Numbered from the stretch's first letter, positions 47,412 through 57,316 are shown. The stretch is 64,000 nt of DNA from Brevundimonas sp. LM2 (GCF_002002865.1 NZ_CP019508.1:1022501-1086500); one strand, 5' to 3'. Made by a program: numbers and translations. Notes: a model not told the origin generated them from the letters alone.

Positions 47412-47535
47412 GGTTTGAGACACCTTCGTCGTCGCGGCAGGGTGCGTCGGCGCGGGGAGCGCGACTGACCCGTTTCGGGACGGTTTTAGGGCCGATGCGG
47501 TGAAGATCGGGTTGGGGGGCGTGGTGTCCGAGGGA

Positions 47536-49347
47536 TTAACGGCGGGGCGGCGAGACGGCGATCGTCTGGCAATCCTGGTCCGGTCTGAACGCCATGGATT
47601 GATCCTTCCCGACGAGGAGGTCGGGCCAGCGCTGCGCGGTGGGTTGGATCGCGCCGGCCCGCATCGCCGCCCGCGGATCAACCTGGCCCTGGCCCGCGCA
47701 GATCGCTTCGCGTCTCCAGCGTCCGGCGATCATCCAACGCCCGTCCGTCTGGGTGAACAGAACCAGCTCGCTGGACTTGGCGAGGATCACGTCGAGCGAA
47801 CCGTCTGCGTCCAGGTCGCGCGCCGTCGCGACACAGGCGTGGTCGGGCTGACAGTCGTAGCGTCGGTCGTTGGGCCTGACCGCCGCGACGAAGCCTGCGG
47901 GCAGTTCGGAACCGGCCGGCCACGCTTCGATGGTCGGCGTGATGGTCTGTTGCTCCTGCGCGCGATTCTCGAAGGCGTAGCGGTTGTCGGCGGCCTGGGC
48001 GGCGCGGGCGCGCGAGGCGATGTCTGTGTCGGATCCCGATGCCAGCCCGCTCAAGGCGCTCTGTCCGACCCGGCCGGATTGAAAGCGCAAGAAGCCGTAG
48101 TCGAAAGCCTCCGGCGTCACCGCGCCGCGCTGCAGCCGCGCCACCTGATCGGCGACCGACAGGCGGGCCGGATCGGCCACGGGCGTGAACAGGGCCATGA
48201 TGACGGCGACCTGAAGCACCGCGGTGACGATGTTGGTCCGCTCCAGCGGGCGCATCCAGTCGCCTTTCGCCCAGAACGGACGGAGGGCGGCATGGCCGTA
48301 CCCGACGGCATAGACCCCGCCCACGACGGCGCAGGCCAGGGCGACGATCCGGTCCGGCGTCAGGCCGTGCTGGCCGATCCGCAGCATGAGGCCCCAGGCC
48401 GCGATCACGATCAACGGCGTCAGCAGGATGGCGGCGACCCGGACGGCGACGCGCAGCACGGCAGGAGGAAGGGTGTCGGGGCGGCCGTCCTGATAGGCGG
48501 CGTTGATCAGCACGATCAGCATGCCGGCCGCCGTCAGCACCAGCGCCGTCGCGCTGCCCGTCGCCCAAAGGCCCGTCAGGCCGGTGAAGGGCAGGGCGGC
48601 GAGGAAGGCGGCGACCAGCACGGTCAGGACCAGCAGCAGCCAGGACAGCAGCATCAGGGCCACCGTCCGCACGCCGCGGATCAGGCCGTCGCGCACATCG
48701 GTCAGCTGCACCGCGGCGGCGAAGGCCAGGCCGGTCAGGGGCAGGGCGAACCAGCCCTGCCGCAGCAGGTCGCCGAGGAAGCTCAGCCCGATGATGTTGA
48801 ACAGGGACGCGCCCAGCCACAGCAGCAGCCAGAAGGCCGCGGCGAAGCCGATCGACAGCACCAGCTGCACGCCCGCCATCCAGGCGGCGTCGAAATAGGC
48901 GGGGTAGGCGGCGATCAGCCGTCGCTCGCGATCCGCCGGGACGACGAGGTGGTGGGCGATGAACAGGGCGGCGGCCGCGAAGACGAAGACGGAAAACGAT
49001 CCCTCAAGTCCCTCTCCGGCCTGCCGGGCGACGTCGTGCCAGGCCAGGAGCGCGAGCCCCGCGCCGGCGATCAGGCTCCAGACGGCATAGACCGTCAGCC
49101 TCAGCCGGCCGACGCCCGACAGCAGGACCGTCGGCAGGAACAGGGCCACCAGCACCGCCGGTGCGAACAGTTCGGGATGCTGGCGCGACCAGTTGTCTCC
49201 GCTGCCCTGGGTGGCGCGCATCAGCAGATAGAGCACGATCCCCTGCACCAGACCGATGGCGAGACGGGCCAAGGCGATCCGGCCACGGTCGGGCGACCGG
49301 CCAGGGCTGTCCGGCGTCTCGTCGATGGCGGTGGTCTCGGTCGTCAT
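47536..49347 (-). CDS. DUF4153 multispanning membrane protein
   Basis: 603 residues. About 12 hydrophobic segments in the first 400 residues and a soluble periplasmic-like C-terminal part (about 420-600) with two Cys pairs in YDCQPDHACVA. The motif ALFIAHHLVVPADRERRLIAAYPAYFD fits DUF4153. Function unknown; lies upstream of tacA on the same strand, 124 bases away. Confidence 0.82.
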   Translation of the reverse strand: MTTETTAIDETPDSPGRSPDRGRIALARLAIGLVQGIVLYLLMRATQGSGDNWSRQHPELFAPAVLVALFLPTVLLSGVGRLRLTVYAVWSLIAGAGLALLAWHDVARQAGEGLEGSFSVFVFAAAALFIAHHLVVPADRERRLIAAYPAYFDAAWMAGVQLVLSIGFAAAFWLLLWLGASLFNIIGLSFLGDLLRQGWFALPLTGLAFAAAVQLTDVRDGLIRGVRTVALMLLSWLLLVLTVLVAAFLAALPFTGLTGLWATGSATALVLTAAGMLIVLINAAYQDGRPDTLPPAVLRVAVRVAAILLTPLIVIAAWGLMLRIGQHGLTPDRIVALACAVVGGVYAVGYGHAALRPFWAKGDWMRPLERTNIVTAVLQVAVIMALFTPVADPARLSVADQVARLQRGAVTPEAFDYGFLRFQSGRVGQSALSGLASGSDTDIASRARAAQAADNRYAFENRAQEQQTITPTIEAWPAGSELPAGFVAAVRPNDRRYDCQPDHACVATARDLDADGSLDVILAKSSELVLFTQTDGRWMIAGRWRREAICAGQGQVDPRAAMRAGAIQPTAQRWPDLLVGKDQSMAFRPDQDCQTIAVSPPRR

Positions 49348-49400
49348 GGCGCGCCCCCTCGCCCGGACCCGGGCGCGCTATATGGCCCGAAGTGGGCGGA

Positions 49401-49886
49401 TCAGGAAAGCGTCGGCTGCAGCCGACGGGCGCGGGCCAGATAGCAGCCCCGGGGGGCGAAATGGATATGGACCTGATCCACCGCTGGGTCGTCGAAGGCC
49501 CGCGTCAGGTGATCGTCCAGTTCGGCCCCCGCGATCACCCGCCCGTCGAGCATCATGCTGCGCCGGTCGTACGGCCGCAGCGACAGGGGCCGCTTCGCCA
49601 GCATCTCCGGCACAACGCCCGGCTCCGGCGCATAGGCCTCCGCCGCCTCGCGCACGAAGATGGGGCCGGAGGCGCGATAGGGGGAGGTGGGATCCGTCAG
49701 GTGGGCGTGGGTGATCAGCACCAGCCGCTCGCCGGCCTCGGCATCCCGCAGGCTGACGCGGCAGGGGGCGCGGCCGGGCGCGTCGGCGACCCAGCGTCGC
49801 GCGCCGACGGCGGCGAGTTCCGCATCCGACAGGGCGAAGGTGGGCGTGAAAGGGGCCAGGGGCAGGGCTTCGAGGGTCCAGGTCAT
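49401..49886 (-). CDS. DUF1203 protein
   Basis: 161 residues from ATG 49886. CRVSLRDAEAGERLVLITHAHL, SPYRASGPIFVREAAEAY, LRPYD and the ending VHIHFAPRGCYLARAR are the DUF1203 pattern. Cytoplasmic, unknown function. Divergent from the M3 peptidase. Confidence 0.85.
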   Translation of the reverse strand: MTWTLEALPLAPFTPTFALSDAELAAVGARRWVADAPGRAPCRVSLRDAEAGERLVLITHAHLTDPTSPYRASGPIFVREAAEAYAPEPGVVPEMLAKRPLSLRPYDRRSMMLDGRVIAGAELDDHLTRAFDDPAVDQVHIHFAPRGCYLARARRLQPTLS

Positions 49887-49990
49887 CAGCGGTCTCCGTG
49901 TGTGAGCCCCTGACTTGCGACGATCCGCGGGGGGCGTCTGGCGGCTTCCGGCCGTTGCGTCCGCGCCCGGCCCACCCCACAACGAGAGGT

Positions 49991-51799
49991 ATGAACGCTC
50001 CCTTCAAAGCCCCGCCCCACGTCGATCCCGCCGAACCGCCGGTCTGGGACCTGTCCGACCTCTACGGCTCCAGGGAGGACGCGCGGATCGCGACCGACCT
50101 GGAGGCTGCGCGGGCGGCGGTGGCCGAGCTGAACGGTCTGCAGGGCCGGTTCCTTGCGGAGCGGGCCGATCCGGCAATGCTGGGGGCGACGCTGGACCGG
50201 GCCATCCGGCTGTATGAACAGGCGTCGGAGGGGCTGGGCGCGCTGGGCGCCTTTGGTTTCCTGGCGGCCTCGACCGCGCGCGACGATGCGGGGGCCCAGG
50301 GGTTCGAGGCGGACCTGAGGGAGAAGATCACCGCCATCGCCACCCCGACCGTGTGGCTGACCCTGGAGATCAATCAGCTGGACGAGGCCGAGATCGAAGC
50401 GGCGCTGGCGGCCCATGCCGGGGCGGCGACCTGGCGGCCCTGGCTGCGGCGGGTCCGGGCGATGAAACCGCACGAACTGTCTGGCGAGCTCGAGACCTTC
50501 ATCGCCGAACGCATGCCGATCGCGGCCCAGTGGCCCCGGCTGTTCGACGAGACCCTGGCCGCCCTGCGGGTCGAGACCGGTAAGGAAAGCCTGACCCTGT
50601 CGGAGGCGCTGAACCGGCTGTCGGACCCGAAGGAGGCCCGGCGGCGCGGGGCGGCCGAAGGTCTGAACGCGGCTCTGGCGGCGCGCACATCGACCCTGGC
50701 CCTGGCGTTGAACACGGTGGCCGCGGAGAAGGCGATGGAGGACCGCTGGCGCGGCTTCAAACGCCCGGCCGACAGCCGGCATCTGGCCAATGAGGTCGAC
50801 GGCGAGGCCGTGGACGCCATGGCCGACGCGGTGACCGCCGCCTATCCGAAGCTGTCGCACCGCTACTATGCGCTGAAGGCCAAGGCGCTCGGCAAGGCGA
50901 CGCTGGACCAGTGGGACCGCAATGCCCCGCTGGAGACCAGTGCCCCGCGCGGCTTCGACTGGGCCCAGGGCCGCGAGCTGGTCCTGGAGAGTTTCGGCGA
51001 TCTGGGCGGCGAGTTCGCCGAGCGGGCGGGCCGGTTCTTCCGTCAGCCCTGGATCCACGGCCGGGCCGGACCGGGGAAACAGTCGGGGGCCTATGCCCAT
51101 CCGGTGACCGCCGACCGCCACCCTTACGTCTTCCTGAACTGGATGGGGGAGCGGCGCGACGTCCTGACCCTGGCGCATGAGCTGGGCCACGGCGTGCACC
51201 AGACCCTGGCGGCGGAGAGAGGCACCCTGCTGGCCGATACGCCCCTGACCCTGGCCGAGACGGCGTCGATCTTCGCCGAGGGGCTGACCTTCGACCGGTT
51301 GCTGGCCACCGCCCCCAAGGCCGAGCAGCGCGACCTGCTGGCCGGGCGGATTGAGGACGGGTTGAACACCGTCGTACGCCAGATCGCCTTCCACCGTTTC
51401 GAGACCCGCTTCCACGACGAGCGGGCGAAGGGCGAGGTGTCGGCCGACCGGCTGGGCGCGCTGTTCCTGGATGAGATGGGGGCCTCGCTGGGCCCGGCGG
51501 TGACGCTGAACCCCGGGTACGAAGCCTGGTGGAGCTATGTCAGCCACTTCGTCCACTCGCCCTTCTACGTCTATGCCTATGCCTTCGGCGACCTGCTGGT
51601 GGCGGCGCTGATGGAGACGCGCCGGGCCGATCCGGACGGCTTCGCACCGCTGTACCGCGACCTGCTCGCGGCGGGTGGGACCAGGACCTATGTCGAGGCG
51701 CTGGCGCCGTTCGGCCTCAACCCGCGCGATCCGGCCTTCTGGACCATCGGCACCCGGCGGCTTGAGCGACTGGTCGATCAGTTCGAGGCCATCGTGTGA
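49991..51799 (+). CDS. pepF: M3-family oligoendopeptidase F
   Basis: 602 residues from ATG 49991. M3B peptidase: zinc site HELGH in LTLAHELGHGVHQTLA with downstream Glu in LTLAETASIFAEGL, and C-terminal SHFVHSPFYVYAYAFGDLL. Cytoplasmic; degrades short peptides. Confidence 0.95.
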   Translation: MNAPFKAPPHVDPAEPPVWDLSDLYGSREDARIATDLEAARAAVAELNGLQGRFLAERADPAMLGATLDRAIRLYEQASEGLGALGAFGFLAASTARDDAGAQGFEADLREKITAIATPTVWLTLEINQLDEAEIEAALAAHAGAATWRPWLRRVRAMKPHELSGELETFIAERMPIAAQWPRLFDETLAALRVETGKESLTLSEALNRLSDPKEARRRGAAEGLNAALAARTSTLALALNTVAAEKAMEDRWRGFKRPADSRHLANEVDGEAVDAMADAVTAAYPKLSHRYYALKAKALGKATLDQWDRNAPLETSAPRGFDWAQGRELVLESFGDLGGEFAERAGRFFRQPWIHGRAGPGKQSGAYAHPVTADRHPYVFLNWMGERRDVLTLAHELGHGVHQTLAAERGTLLADTPLTLAETASIFAEGLTFDRLLATAPKAEQRDLLAGRIEDGLNTVVRQIAFHRFETRFHDERAKGEVSADRLGALFLDEMGASLGPAVTLNPGYEAWWSYVSHFVHSPFYVYAYAFGDLLVAALMETRRADPDGFAPLYRDLLAAGGTRTYVEALAPFGLNPRDPAFWTIGTRRLERLVDQFEAIV

Positions 51800-51990
51800 G
51801 AATGAGGGCGGTCCGGACAGTCATCGCGACGCGTGTGACAGCCTGCGCATTGTGGCCGCGCCGCGACGCCCGCCCTCGCCGCGCCTACGACGGACCAGTC
51901 CGGCCTATACGTGGATTTGCGACGTGGGTTGAGCCAGCGGCGACTGTCGCTATAAGAACCGCCACACCGTTTCACGACCGGACCCTTTTC

Positions 51991-52266
51991 ATGGCCGACC
52001 ATCCGCACGACACCCTGCACGACGCCGCCGATCATGATGCGGAAGCCTATGTGCACGGGTCGATGACGATCGAGGAGCAGTCGGCGACCTGGTCCCTGTT
52101 CATGACGCTCGCCAAGTGGGGTTCGCTGGTCGTGGCCTGCATCCTGCTGTTCCTGGTGCTCGCGTTCCAGCCGGACGGCAGCATCTTCGCCGGCTTCATC
52201 GCCGCCGTCGTGATGGGCGTCGCGGGCTTCATGTTCCTGAAGAGCGGCAAGAAGGCGGAACACTAG
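51991..52266 (+). CDS. aa3-type cytochrome c oxidase subunit IV
   Basis: 91 residues from ATG 51991. His/Asp-rich N-terminus (HPHDTLHDAADHDAEAYVHG), MTIEEQSATWSLFMTLAKWG, then two membrane helices. Small accessory subunit of the alphaproteobacterial aa3 oxidase. Often next to pnt genes, as here. Confidence 0.9.
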   Translation: MADHPHDTLHDAADHDAEAYVHGSMTIEEQSATWSLFMTLAKWGSLVVACILLFLVLAFQPDGSIFAGFIAAVVMGVAGFMFLKSGKKAEH

Positions 52267-52384
52267 TTCTGCCGCGACCCCGCGACGTGATGGTCGCCGC
52301 CTGAACTTGGGCGCGGTTCGCCTTTGACGTCCTCGCCTCCCAACGCCTAACGTCGATCCATCCAGTCTGGATGGGGAGATTCGC

Positions 52385-53524
52385 TTGGCCGTTGCCATCG
52401 CCGTGACCCGGGAACGTCGTGAAGGCGAGACGCGCTGCGCCGTCACCCCCGAGACCGTCAGGAAGCTGATCGCCCTGGGCGCGTCCGTAACGGTCGAGGC
52501 CGGCACCGGCCTGGGGGCCGCCATTCCCGACAGCGAATACACCGAGGCCGGAGCCTCGGTGAAGCCGGACACCCGCGCGGTGCTGGAAGGCGCTGACCTG
52601 GTGCTGAAGGTGCGCGGCCCGACGGCGCAGGAAGTCTCGGCGATGAAGCCTGGCGCGATCGTGGTCGCCCTGCTGGACGCCTACCGCGAGAAGGACACGG
52701 TCGCGGCCATGGCCGGGGCCAATGTCACCGCCTTCGCCATGGAGTTCGTGCCCCGGATCACCCGGGCCCAGGTCATGGACGCCCTGTCGTCCCAGGCCAA
52801 CCTGGCCGGATACCGGGCCGTGATCGAGGGGGCCTATGCCTATGGCAAGGGCTTCCCGATGATGATGACGGCGGCGGGCACGGTCGCCCCGGCCAAGGTC
52901 TTCATCATGGGCGTGGGTGTCGCCGGGCTGCAGGCCATCGCCACGGCGCGCAGGCTGGGCGCGGTGGTCACCGCCACCGACGTGCGGCCGGCGACCAAGG
53001 AACAGGTCGAGTCGCTGGGGGCCAAATTCCTGGCCGTCGAGGACGAGGAGTTCAGGAACGCCCAGACCGCCGGCGGCTATGCCAAGCCGATGTCTCCCGA
53101 GTACCAGGCCAAACAGGCGGCCCTGACCGGCGAACACATCAAGAAGCAGGACATCGTCATCACCACCGCCCTGATCCCCGGCCGCGCCGCGCCGGTGTTG
53201 GTCAGCGCGGAGCAGGTGGCCTCGATGAAGCCGGGCAGCGTGCTGATCGACCTGGCGGTCGAGGCGGGCGGCAATGTCGCGGGATCCAAGCCGGGCGAGG
53301 TGGTGACCACGGCGAACGGCGTGTCCATTGTCGGTTACACCAACCTGCCGGGCCGCATCCCCTCGGATGCGTCTGCGCTGTATGCCAAGAACCTGGTCGC
53401 CTTCACCGGTCTGCTGATCAAGGACGGCGCGCTGGCGGTCGACCTGGAGGACGAGATCCTCAAGGCGTCGGTGGTCACGCAGGGCGGCGCGGTCGTGCAC
53501 GAAGGCCTCAAGGGAGCAAACTGA
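52385..53524 (+). CDS. pntAa: NAD(P) transhydrogenase, alpha-1 subunit
   Basis: 379 residues from TTG 52385 (ggggag upstream). Ala dehydrogenase/PntA fold: TRERREGETRCAVTPETVRKL, VFIMGVGVAGLQAIATARRLGAVVTATDVR (NAD site), PVLVSAEQVASMKPGSVLIDLAVEAGGN. The NAD(H)-binding dI part of the proton-translocating transhydrogenase. Stop and next start overlap by one base. Confidence 0.97.
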   Translation: MAVAIAVTRERREGETRCAVTPETVRKLIALGASVTVEAGTGLGAAIPDSEYTEAGASVKPDTRAVLEGADLVLKVRGPTAQEVSAMKPGAIVVALLDAYREKDTVAAMAGANVTAFAMEFVPRITRAQVMDALSSQANLAGYRAVIEGAYAYGKGFPMMMTAAGTVAPAKVFIMGVGVAGLQAIATARRLGAVVTATDVRPATKEQVESLGAKFLAVEDEEFRNAQTAGGYAKPMSPEYQAKQAALTGEHIKKQDIVITTALIPGRAAPVLVSAEQVASMKPGSVLIDLAVEAGGNVAGSKPGEVVTTANGVSIVGYTNLPGRIPSDASALYAKNLVAFTGLLIKDGALAVDLEDEILKASVVTQGGAVVHEGLKGAN

Positions 53525-53868
53525 TGGAACACGTCGATCCCACCGTCTTTCGCCTGGCCATCTTCGTGCTGGCGATCTTCGTCGGCTACTATGTCGTCTG
53601 GTCGGTGACGCCGGCGCTGCACACGCCGCTGATGGCCGTGACCAATGCGATCTCCAGCGTCATCATCGTCGGCGGGCTGATCGCCGCGGCCGCCGTGTCG
53701 GGCGACGTCGCCGGGCCGAACGCCTGGATCGCCAAGGGGGCCGGCGTGCTGGCCGTGACCCTGGCCAGCGTCAACATCTTCGGCGGCTTCATGGTCACGC
53801 GGCGGATGCTGGCCATGTACAAGAAGAAGGAACGGCCGGCCAAGGTCGAGGCCAAGGCCGCGCCGTGA
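53524..53868 (+). CDS. pntAb: NAD(P) transhydrogenase, alpha-2 subunit
   Basis: 114 residues, three membrane helices; HTPLMAVTNAISSVIIVGGL is the family signature. Membrane dII part. Overlaps the previous and next genes (1 and 4 bases). Confidence 0.97.
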   Translation: MEHVDPTVFRLAIFVLAIFVGYYVVWSVTPALHTPLMAVTNAISSVIIVGGLIAAAAVSGDVAGPNAWIAKGAGVLAVTLASVNIFGGFMVTRRMLAMYKKKERPAKVEAKAAP

Positions 53869-54164
53869 CGCATGACGTGCTCAACCTGTCGCCCGGCTCC
53901 CTGGCCTGGACCGCCTCGTGGATCGCCACGGGGCTGGGTCTCGGCATGTGGCTGTGGAGCTGGCTGGGCGAGAAGGACGCGATCCAGAAGCTGCGCTGGC
54001 GTGACTGCGGCGTGGTCATGCTGTTCGGCGGCATCCTGACCCGGGTCGTGGTGCAGGACAGGCCGATGATGGCCTGGGACTGGGCCATGGTGTTCCTGGG
54101 CCCCCTGTTCATCGCCGCCGCCCTTTGGCGGCTGGCGCGGACGGCCGAGGGGGCGGGGCGGTGA
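53865..54164 (+). CDS. small three-helix membrane protein in pnt operon
   Basis: 99 residues from GTG 53865, in GTGA overlap with the pntAb stop. Three hydrophobic segments (WIATGLGLGMWLWSWLG, DCGVVMLFGGILTRVVVQ, AMVFLGPLFIAAALW). Not recognised. Location between pntAb and the toxin-antitoxin pair suggests it is an accessory, but no role is evident. Confidence 0.75.
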   Translation: MTHDVLNLSPGSLAWTASWIATGLGLGMWLWSWLGEKDAIQKLRWRDCGVVMLFGGILTRVVVQDRPMMAWDWAMVFLGPLFIAAALWRLARTAEGAGR

Positions 54165-54544
54165 CGCGGGCGATCGCGGCGGCGGCCGCAATGCTGGCGG
54201 GCGCGCCGGTTGACGCCCTGGCCCAGACCGACGTCGGGACGAATTACGAAGGCGGGCTGTACTGGCATGTCGCGGCCCCCGGCGGTGCCGCCTGGACGCT
54301 GGAGTGCCGCTTCCGGTCCGCCATCATCGCGACCAGCCGGTATGACACGCGCCATTGGGTGAACCGGCTGCGCACCCGGGGTCGGGGTCCTCAGGCCGGT
54401 CGACTGCCGGTCGACAACGGCGACTGCAGCGTCACCAAGACGGGCGGGGCCGGGCCGGTCGGCATCGCCATCGTGCGAGGGACCGACGTCGTCGCCGATG
54501 GGACGTCAGCGGTTGGAGTGCGCGCGGCCGTGGGGGTTTTCTGA
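54161..54544 (+). CDS. small exported protein in pnt operon
   Basis: 127 residues from GTG 54161, overlapping the previous stop by 4 bases; an in-frame ATG (54125) is possible. Short signal peptide (AMLAGAPVDALAQ). Tail contains two Cys (LECRF, NGDCS). No family recognised. Confidence 0.65.
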   Translation: MTRAIAAAAAMLAGAPVDALAQTDVGTNYEGGLYWHVAAPGGAAWTLECRFRSAIIATSRYDTRHWVNRLRTRGRGPQAGRLPVDNGDCSVTKTGGAGPVGIAIVRGTDVVADGTSAVGVRAAVGVF

Positions 54545-54846
54545 TGGACCGGCCGCAGACCTTGCTGGATCAGGTTCTGGACGCCATTCGCGATGAGCGG
54601 GCCTCGGCGAGGAAGTTGGGGGTCGAGCTGGTCGGCGTGGTGGGTTCGGTCGCTCGGGGTGACGCGCGATCCGACAGCGATGTGGACGTCGTGTATGACG
54701 TGGTCGGCCGGCCGACCCTGTTTGACCTGGGCGCGATCGTCGTCCTGCTCGAGGATCGGCTGGGGCGTTCGGTCGATCTGATCGGACGTCAGGCGATGAA
54801 GCCCGACCGATGGGCCTATATGGGCCGCGATCTGGTGCTGGCCTGA
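54544..54846 (+). CDS. mntA: MntA-like nucleotidyltransferase antitoxin
   Basis: 100 residues from ATG 54544, overlapping the previous stop (TGATG). Nucleotidyltransferase signature GS-X10-DxD complete: Gly34-Ser35 and Asp46-x-Asp48 in GSVARGDARSDSDVD. MntA antitoxins AMPylate their HepT toxin. Next gene is HepT. Confidence 0.88.
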   Translation: MDRPQTLLDQVLDAIRDERASARKLGVELVGVVGSVARGDARSDSDVDVVYDVVGRPTLFDLGAIVVLLEDRLGRSVDLIGRQAMKPDRWAYMGRDLVLA

Positions 54847-55190
54847 TGGACGAGGCGGTTCGGATCAGGCTGCGCGATATCCGGGACAACGCTCGACGCG
54901 CCCTCGATTTCCTGGGCGATCGCGCCGCCGAGGATCTGGAGGCGGACCCGCTCCATGCCTATGCGATCCTGCATGCCGTGCAGATCGTGGGTGAGGCGGC
55001 GGGCAGGGTTCCGGCAGAGGTTCGCGACGCCGCGCCGTCGATCGCGTGGCGCGCGTCCGTCGCCATGCGAAACATTCTGGTTCACGACTATAGCTTCGTC
55101 AGCAAGGCGATCCTCGTCGACACGGTTCGAGGAGATTTTCCGGCGCTGATCGAAGAGGTGCAGCGACTGCTGGGGGAAGACCAAACATGA
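54846..55190 (+). CDS. hepT: HepT-like HEPN ribonuclease toxin
   Basis: 114 residues from ATG 54846 (overlap TGATG). HEPN motif Rx4HxY: Arg75, His80, Tyr82 in RNILVHDY; Tyr is the residue AMPylated by MntA in the described HepT systems. ILHAVQIVGEAAGRV is the dimer helix. Cleaves RNA when free. Its stop overlaps the pntB start (ATGA), so toxin and pntB translation are coupled. Confidence 0.88.
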   Translation: MDEAVRIRLRDIRDNARRALDFLGDRAAEDLEADPLHAYAILHAVQIVGEAAGRVPAEVRDAAPSIAWRASVAMRNILVHDYSFVSKAILVDTVRGDFPALIEEVQRLLGEDQT

Positions 55191-56602
55191 ACGCATCGAT
55201 CGCGGCCCTGGCCTATCTGGCGTCGGGCGTCCTGTTCATCCTGTCGCTGCGGGGCCTCTCCAGTCCGGAGACCAGCCGTCAGGGCAATATCTACGGAATG
55301 ATCGGCATGGCCATCGCCGTCGGCGTGACCCTGCTGACGCTGGGCACCACCGGGGCGCTGGATCCGCTGACCCTGGCCCTGCTGGCCGGCGGGGTGATCG
55401 TCGGCGGCGGGGGCGGGGCCTTCATCGCGGCCAAGGTCAAGATGACCGACATGCCCCAGCTGGTGGCGGCGTTTCACTCGCTGGTGGGGATGGCGGCCTG
55501 CTTGGTGGCCGTCGGGGCGGTCTATGCGCCGGAGGCCTTCGGCATCTCGGACGGGGCGGGCGGCATCAAGGTGCAGTCGATCGTCGAACTGGCCCTGGGC
55601 GTCGCCATCGGGGCGATCACCTTCACCGGCTCGGTCATCGCCTTCGCCAAGCTGAACGGCAACATGAGCGGCGCGCCCATCCTCCTGCCGTCCCGGCACC
55701 TGATCAACGTCGGCTTGGCCCTGGCCCTGGTGCTGCTGATCGGTCTGCTGATCGGATCGGGCGGCACCGCGGTCTGGGCCTTCTGGGGCATCTTCGCCCT
55801 GTCGCTGATCCTGGGCGCGACCCTGATCATCCCCATCGGCGGAGCCGACATGCCGGTGGTGGTGTCGATGCTGAACTCCTATTCCGGCTGGGCGGCGGCG
55901 GCCCTGGGCTTCACGCTCGAGAACATCGCCCTGATCATCACCGGGGCCCTGGTCGGGTCGTCGGGCGCGATCCTCAGCTACATCATGTGCAAGGCGATGA
56001 ACCGCAGCTTCATCAGCGTGATCCTGGGCGGGTTCGGCGGCGACACCGGTCCGGCGGGCGAGGCCCGCGTCGAGACCCGGCCGGTCAAACAGGGCAGCGC
56101 CGACGACGCCGCCTTCATCATGAAGAACGCCTCGAAGGTCATCATCGTTCCCGGCTACGGCATGGCCGTGGCCCAGGCTCAGCACGCGCTGCGCGAAATG
56201 GCCGACAAGCTGAAGGAGGAGGGGGTCGAGGTGAAATACGCCATCCACCCCGTCGCCGGCCGCATGCCCGGCCACATGAACGTCCTGCTGGCCGAGGCCA
56301 ACGTCCCCTATGACGAGGTGTTCGAGCTGGAGGACATCAACGCCGAATTCGCCAGCGCGGACGTCGCCTTCGTCATCGGGGCCAACGACGTCACCAATCC
56401 GGCCGCCAAGACCGATCCGACCAGCGCCATCTACGGCATGCCGATCCTGGACGTGGAGAAGGCCGGCACCGTGCTGTTCATCAAGCGCGGCATGGCGGCG
56501 GGCTATGCCGGGGTTGAGAACGAGCTGTTCTTCCGCGACAACACCATGATGCTGTTCGCCGACGCCAAGAAGATGGTCGAGGGGATCGTGAAGGCGCTGT
56601 GA
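55187..56602 (+). CDS. pntB: NAD(P) transhydrogenase, beta subunit
   Basis: 471 residues. About nine membrane helices then NADP-binding dIII: IIVPGYGMAVAQAQHALREMADKL, HPVAGRMPGHMNVLLAEANVPYDEV, NDVTNPAAKTDPTSAIYGMP. Pumps protons while making NADPH. Last gene of the operon. Confidence 0.97.
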   Translation: MNASIAALAYLASGVLFILSLRGLSSPETSRQGNIYGMIGMAIAVGVTLLTLGTTGALDPLTLALLAGGVIVGGGGGAFIAAKVKMTDMPQLVAAFHSLVGMAACLVAVGAVYAPEAFGISDGAGGIKVQSIVELALGVAIGAITFTGSVIAFAKLNGNMSGAPILLPSRHLINVGLALALVLLIGLLIGSGGTAVWAFWGIFALSLILGATLIIPIGGADMPVVVSMLNSYSGWAAAALGFTLENIALIITGALVGSSGAILSYIMCKAMNRSFISVILGGFGGDTGPAGEARVETRPVKQGSADDAAFIMKNASKVIIVPGYGMAVAQAQHALREMADKLKEEGVEVKYAIHPVAGRMPGHMNVLLAEANVPYDEVFELEDINAEFASADVAFVIGANDVTNPAAKTDPTSAIYGMPILDVEKAGTVLFIKRGMAAGYAGVENELFFRDNTMMLFADAKKMVEGIVKAL

Positions 56603-56695
56603 GACCATGACGGATCTCTTGGTCCCTTTGGAGTTCATTTCAACGGACGGCAGGAGCCCGGACGCAAGTCCCTGACCGGACGGCCGCCCGTTCGT

Positions 56696-57316
56696 TCAGC
56701 CCCCGAAGCCGCGCCCGCCACCGCCGAAACCGCCGCGCGAGACCACCGTCGTGCGGCTCTGCACCCGACTGGGGGCCTGGCGGGCGACGTCGCTGCCGTA
56801 GTCCCGACCGTTGGCGACCTGTCGGCCGGTCCGATAGTCGCGGCCCAGATAGCCGCCGCCATAACCGTTCTGCAGGCTGCCGGTCCGGTCGCGATACAGG
56901 GGCCCGCCGCCGCGATAGCCGCCGCCGTTCAGCAACTGGCCGATCACGAAGCCGGTCAGCAGGGGGGTGAAGAAGGACCCCCCAGAGCCGTTCTGGCGGC
57001 ACTGGTCCGGGCCCCACTGGCCTTCGCATTCCGACTGGGTGGCATATCGCGGCGCGGTGGTCTCGGCCTGTTTGGCGGCGTTGGCATAGCCGGCGTCGCA
57101 CTCGGTGTCCGAGATGTCGTTGGCCGCCTTGCACTCCGTCAGGGATTCATAGGCCAGAGCCGGTTGCGGCACCGGGGCCGCGACCTGGGGGGCGCCGCAG
57201 GCGGCCAAAGAGAAGCTGGCCGTGGCCATCAGGCTGGTGACCTGCAGGGTGCGCGACCGCTTCAGGCGGCGCATCGTGGTGGTTTCGGGCGAGGTCGTGA
57301 CGGGGGCGTCGGTCAT
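56696..57316 (-). CDS. yjfM: YjfM/YgiB-like DUF1190 lipoprotein
   Basis: 206 residues from ATG 57316 (gagggaga upstream). RSRTLQVTSLMATASFSLAAC (lipid Cys), then SLTECKAANDISDTECDAGY and a Gly/Arg-rich tail. DUF1190 member. Overlaps the stop of the upstream DUF350 gene region by spacing of 8 bases. Part of the yjf cluster. Confidence 0.85.
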   Translation of the reverse strand: MTDAPVTTSPETTTMRRLKRSRTLQVTSLMATASFSLAACGAPQVAAPVPQPALAYESLTECKAANDISDTECDAGYANAAKQAETTAPRYATQSECEGQWGPDQCRQNGSGGSFFTPLLTGFVIGQLLNGGGYRGGGPLYRDRTGSLQNGYGGGYLGRDYRTGRQVANGRDYGSDVARQAPSRVQSRTTVVSRGGFGGGGRGFGG

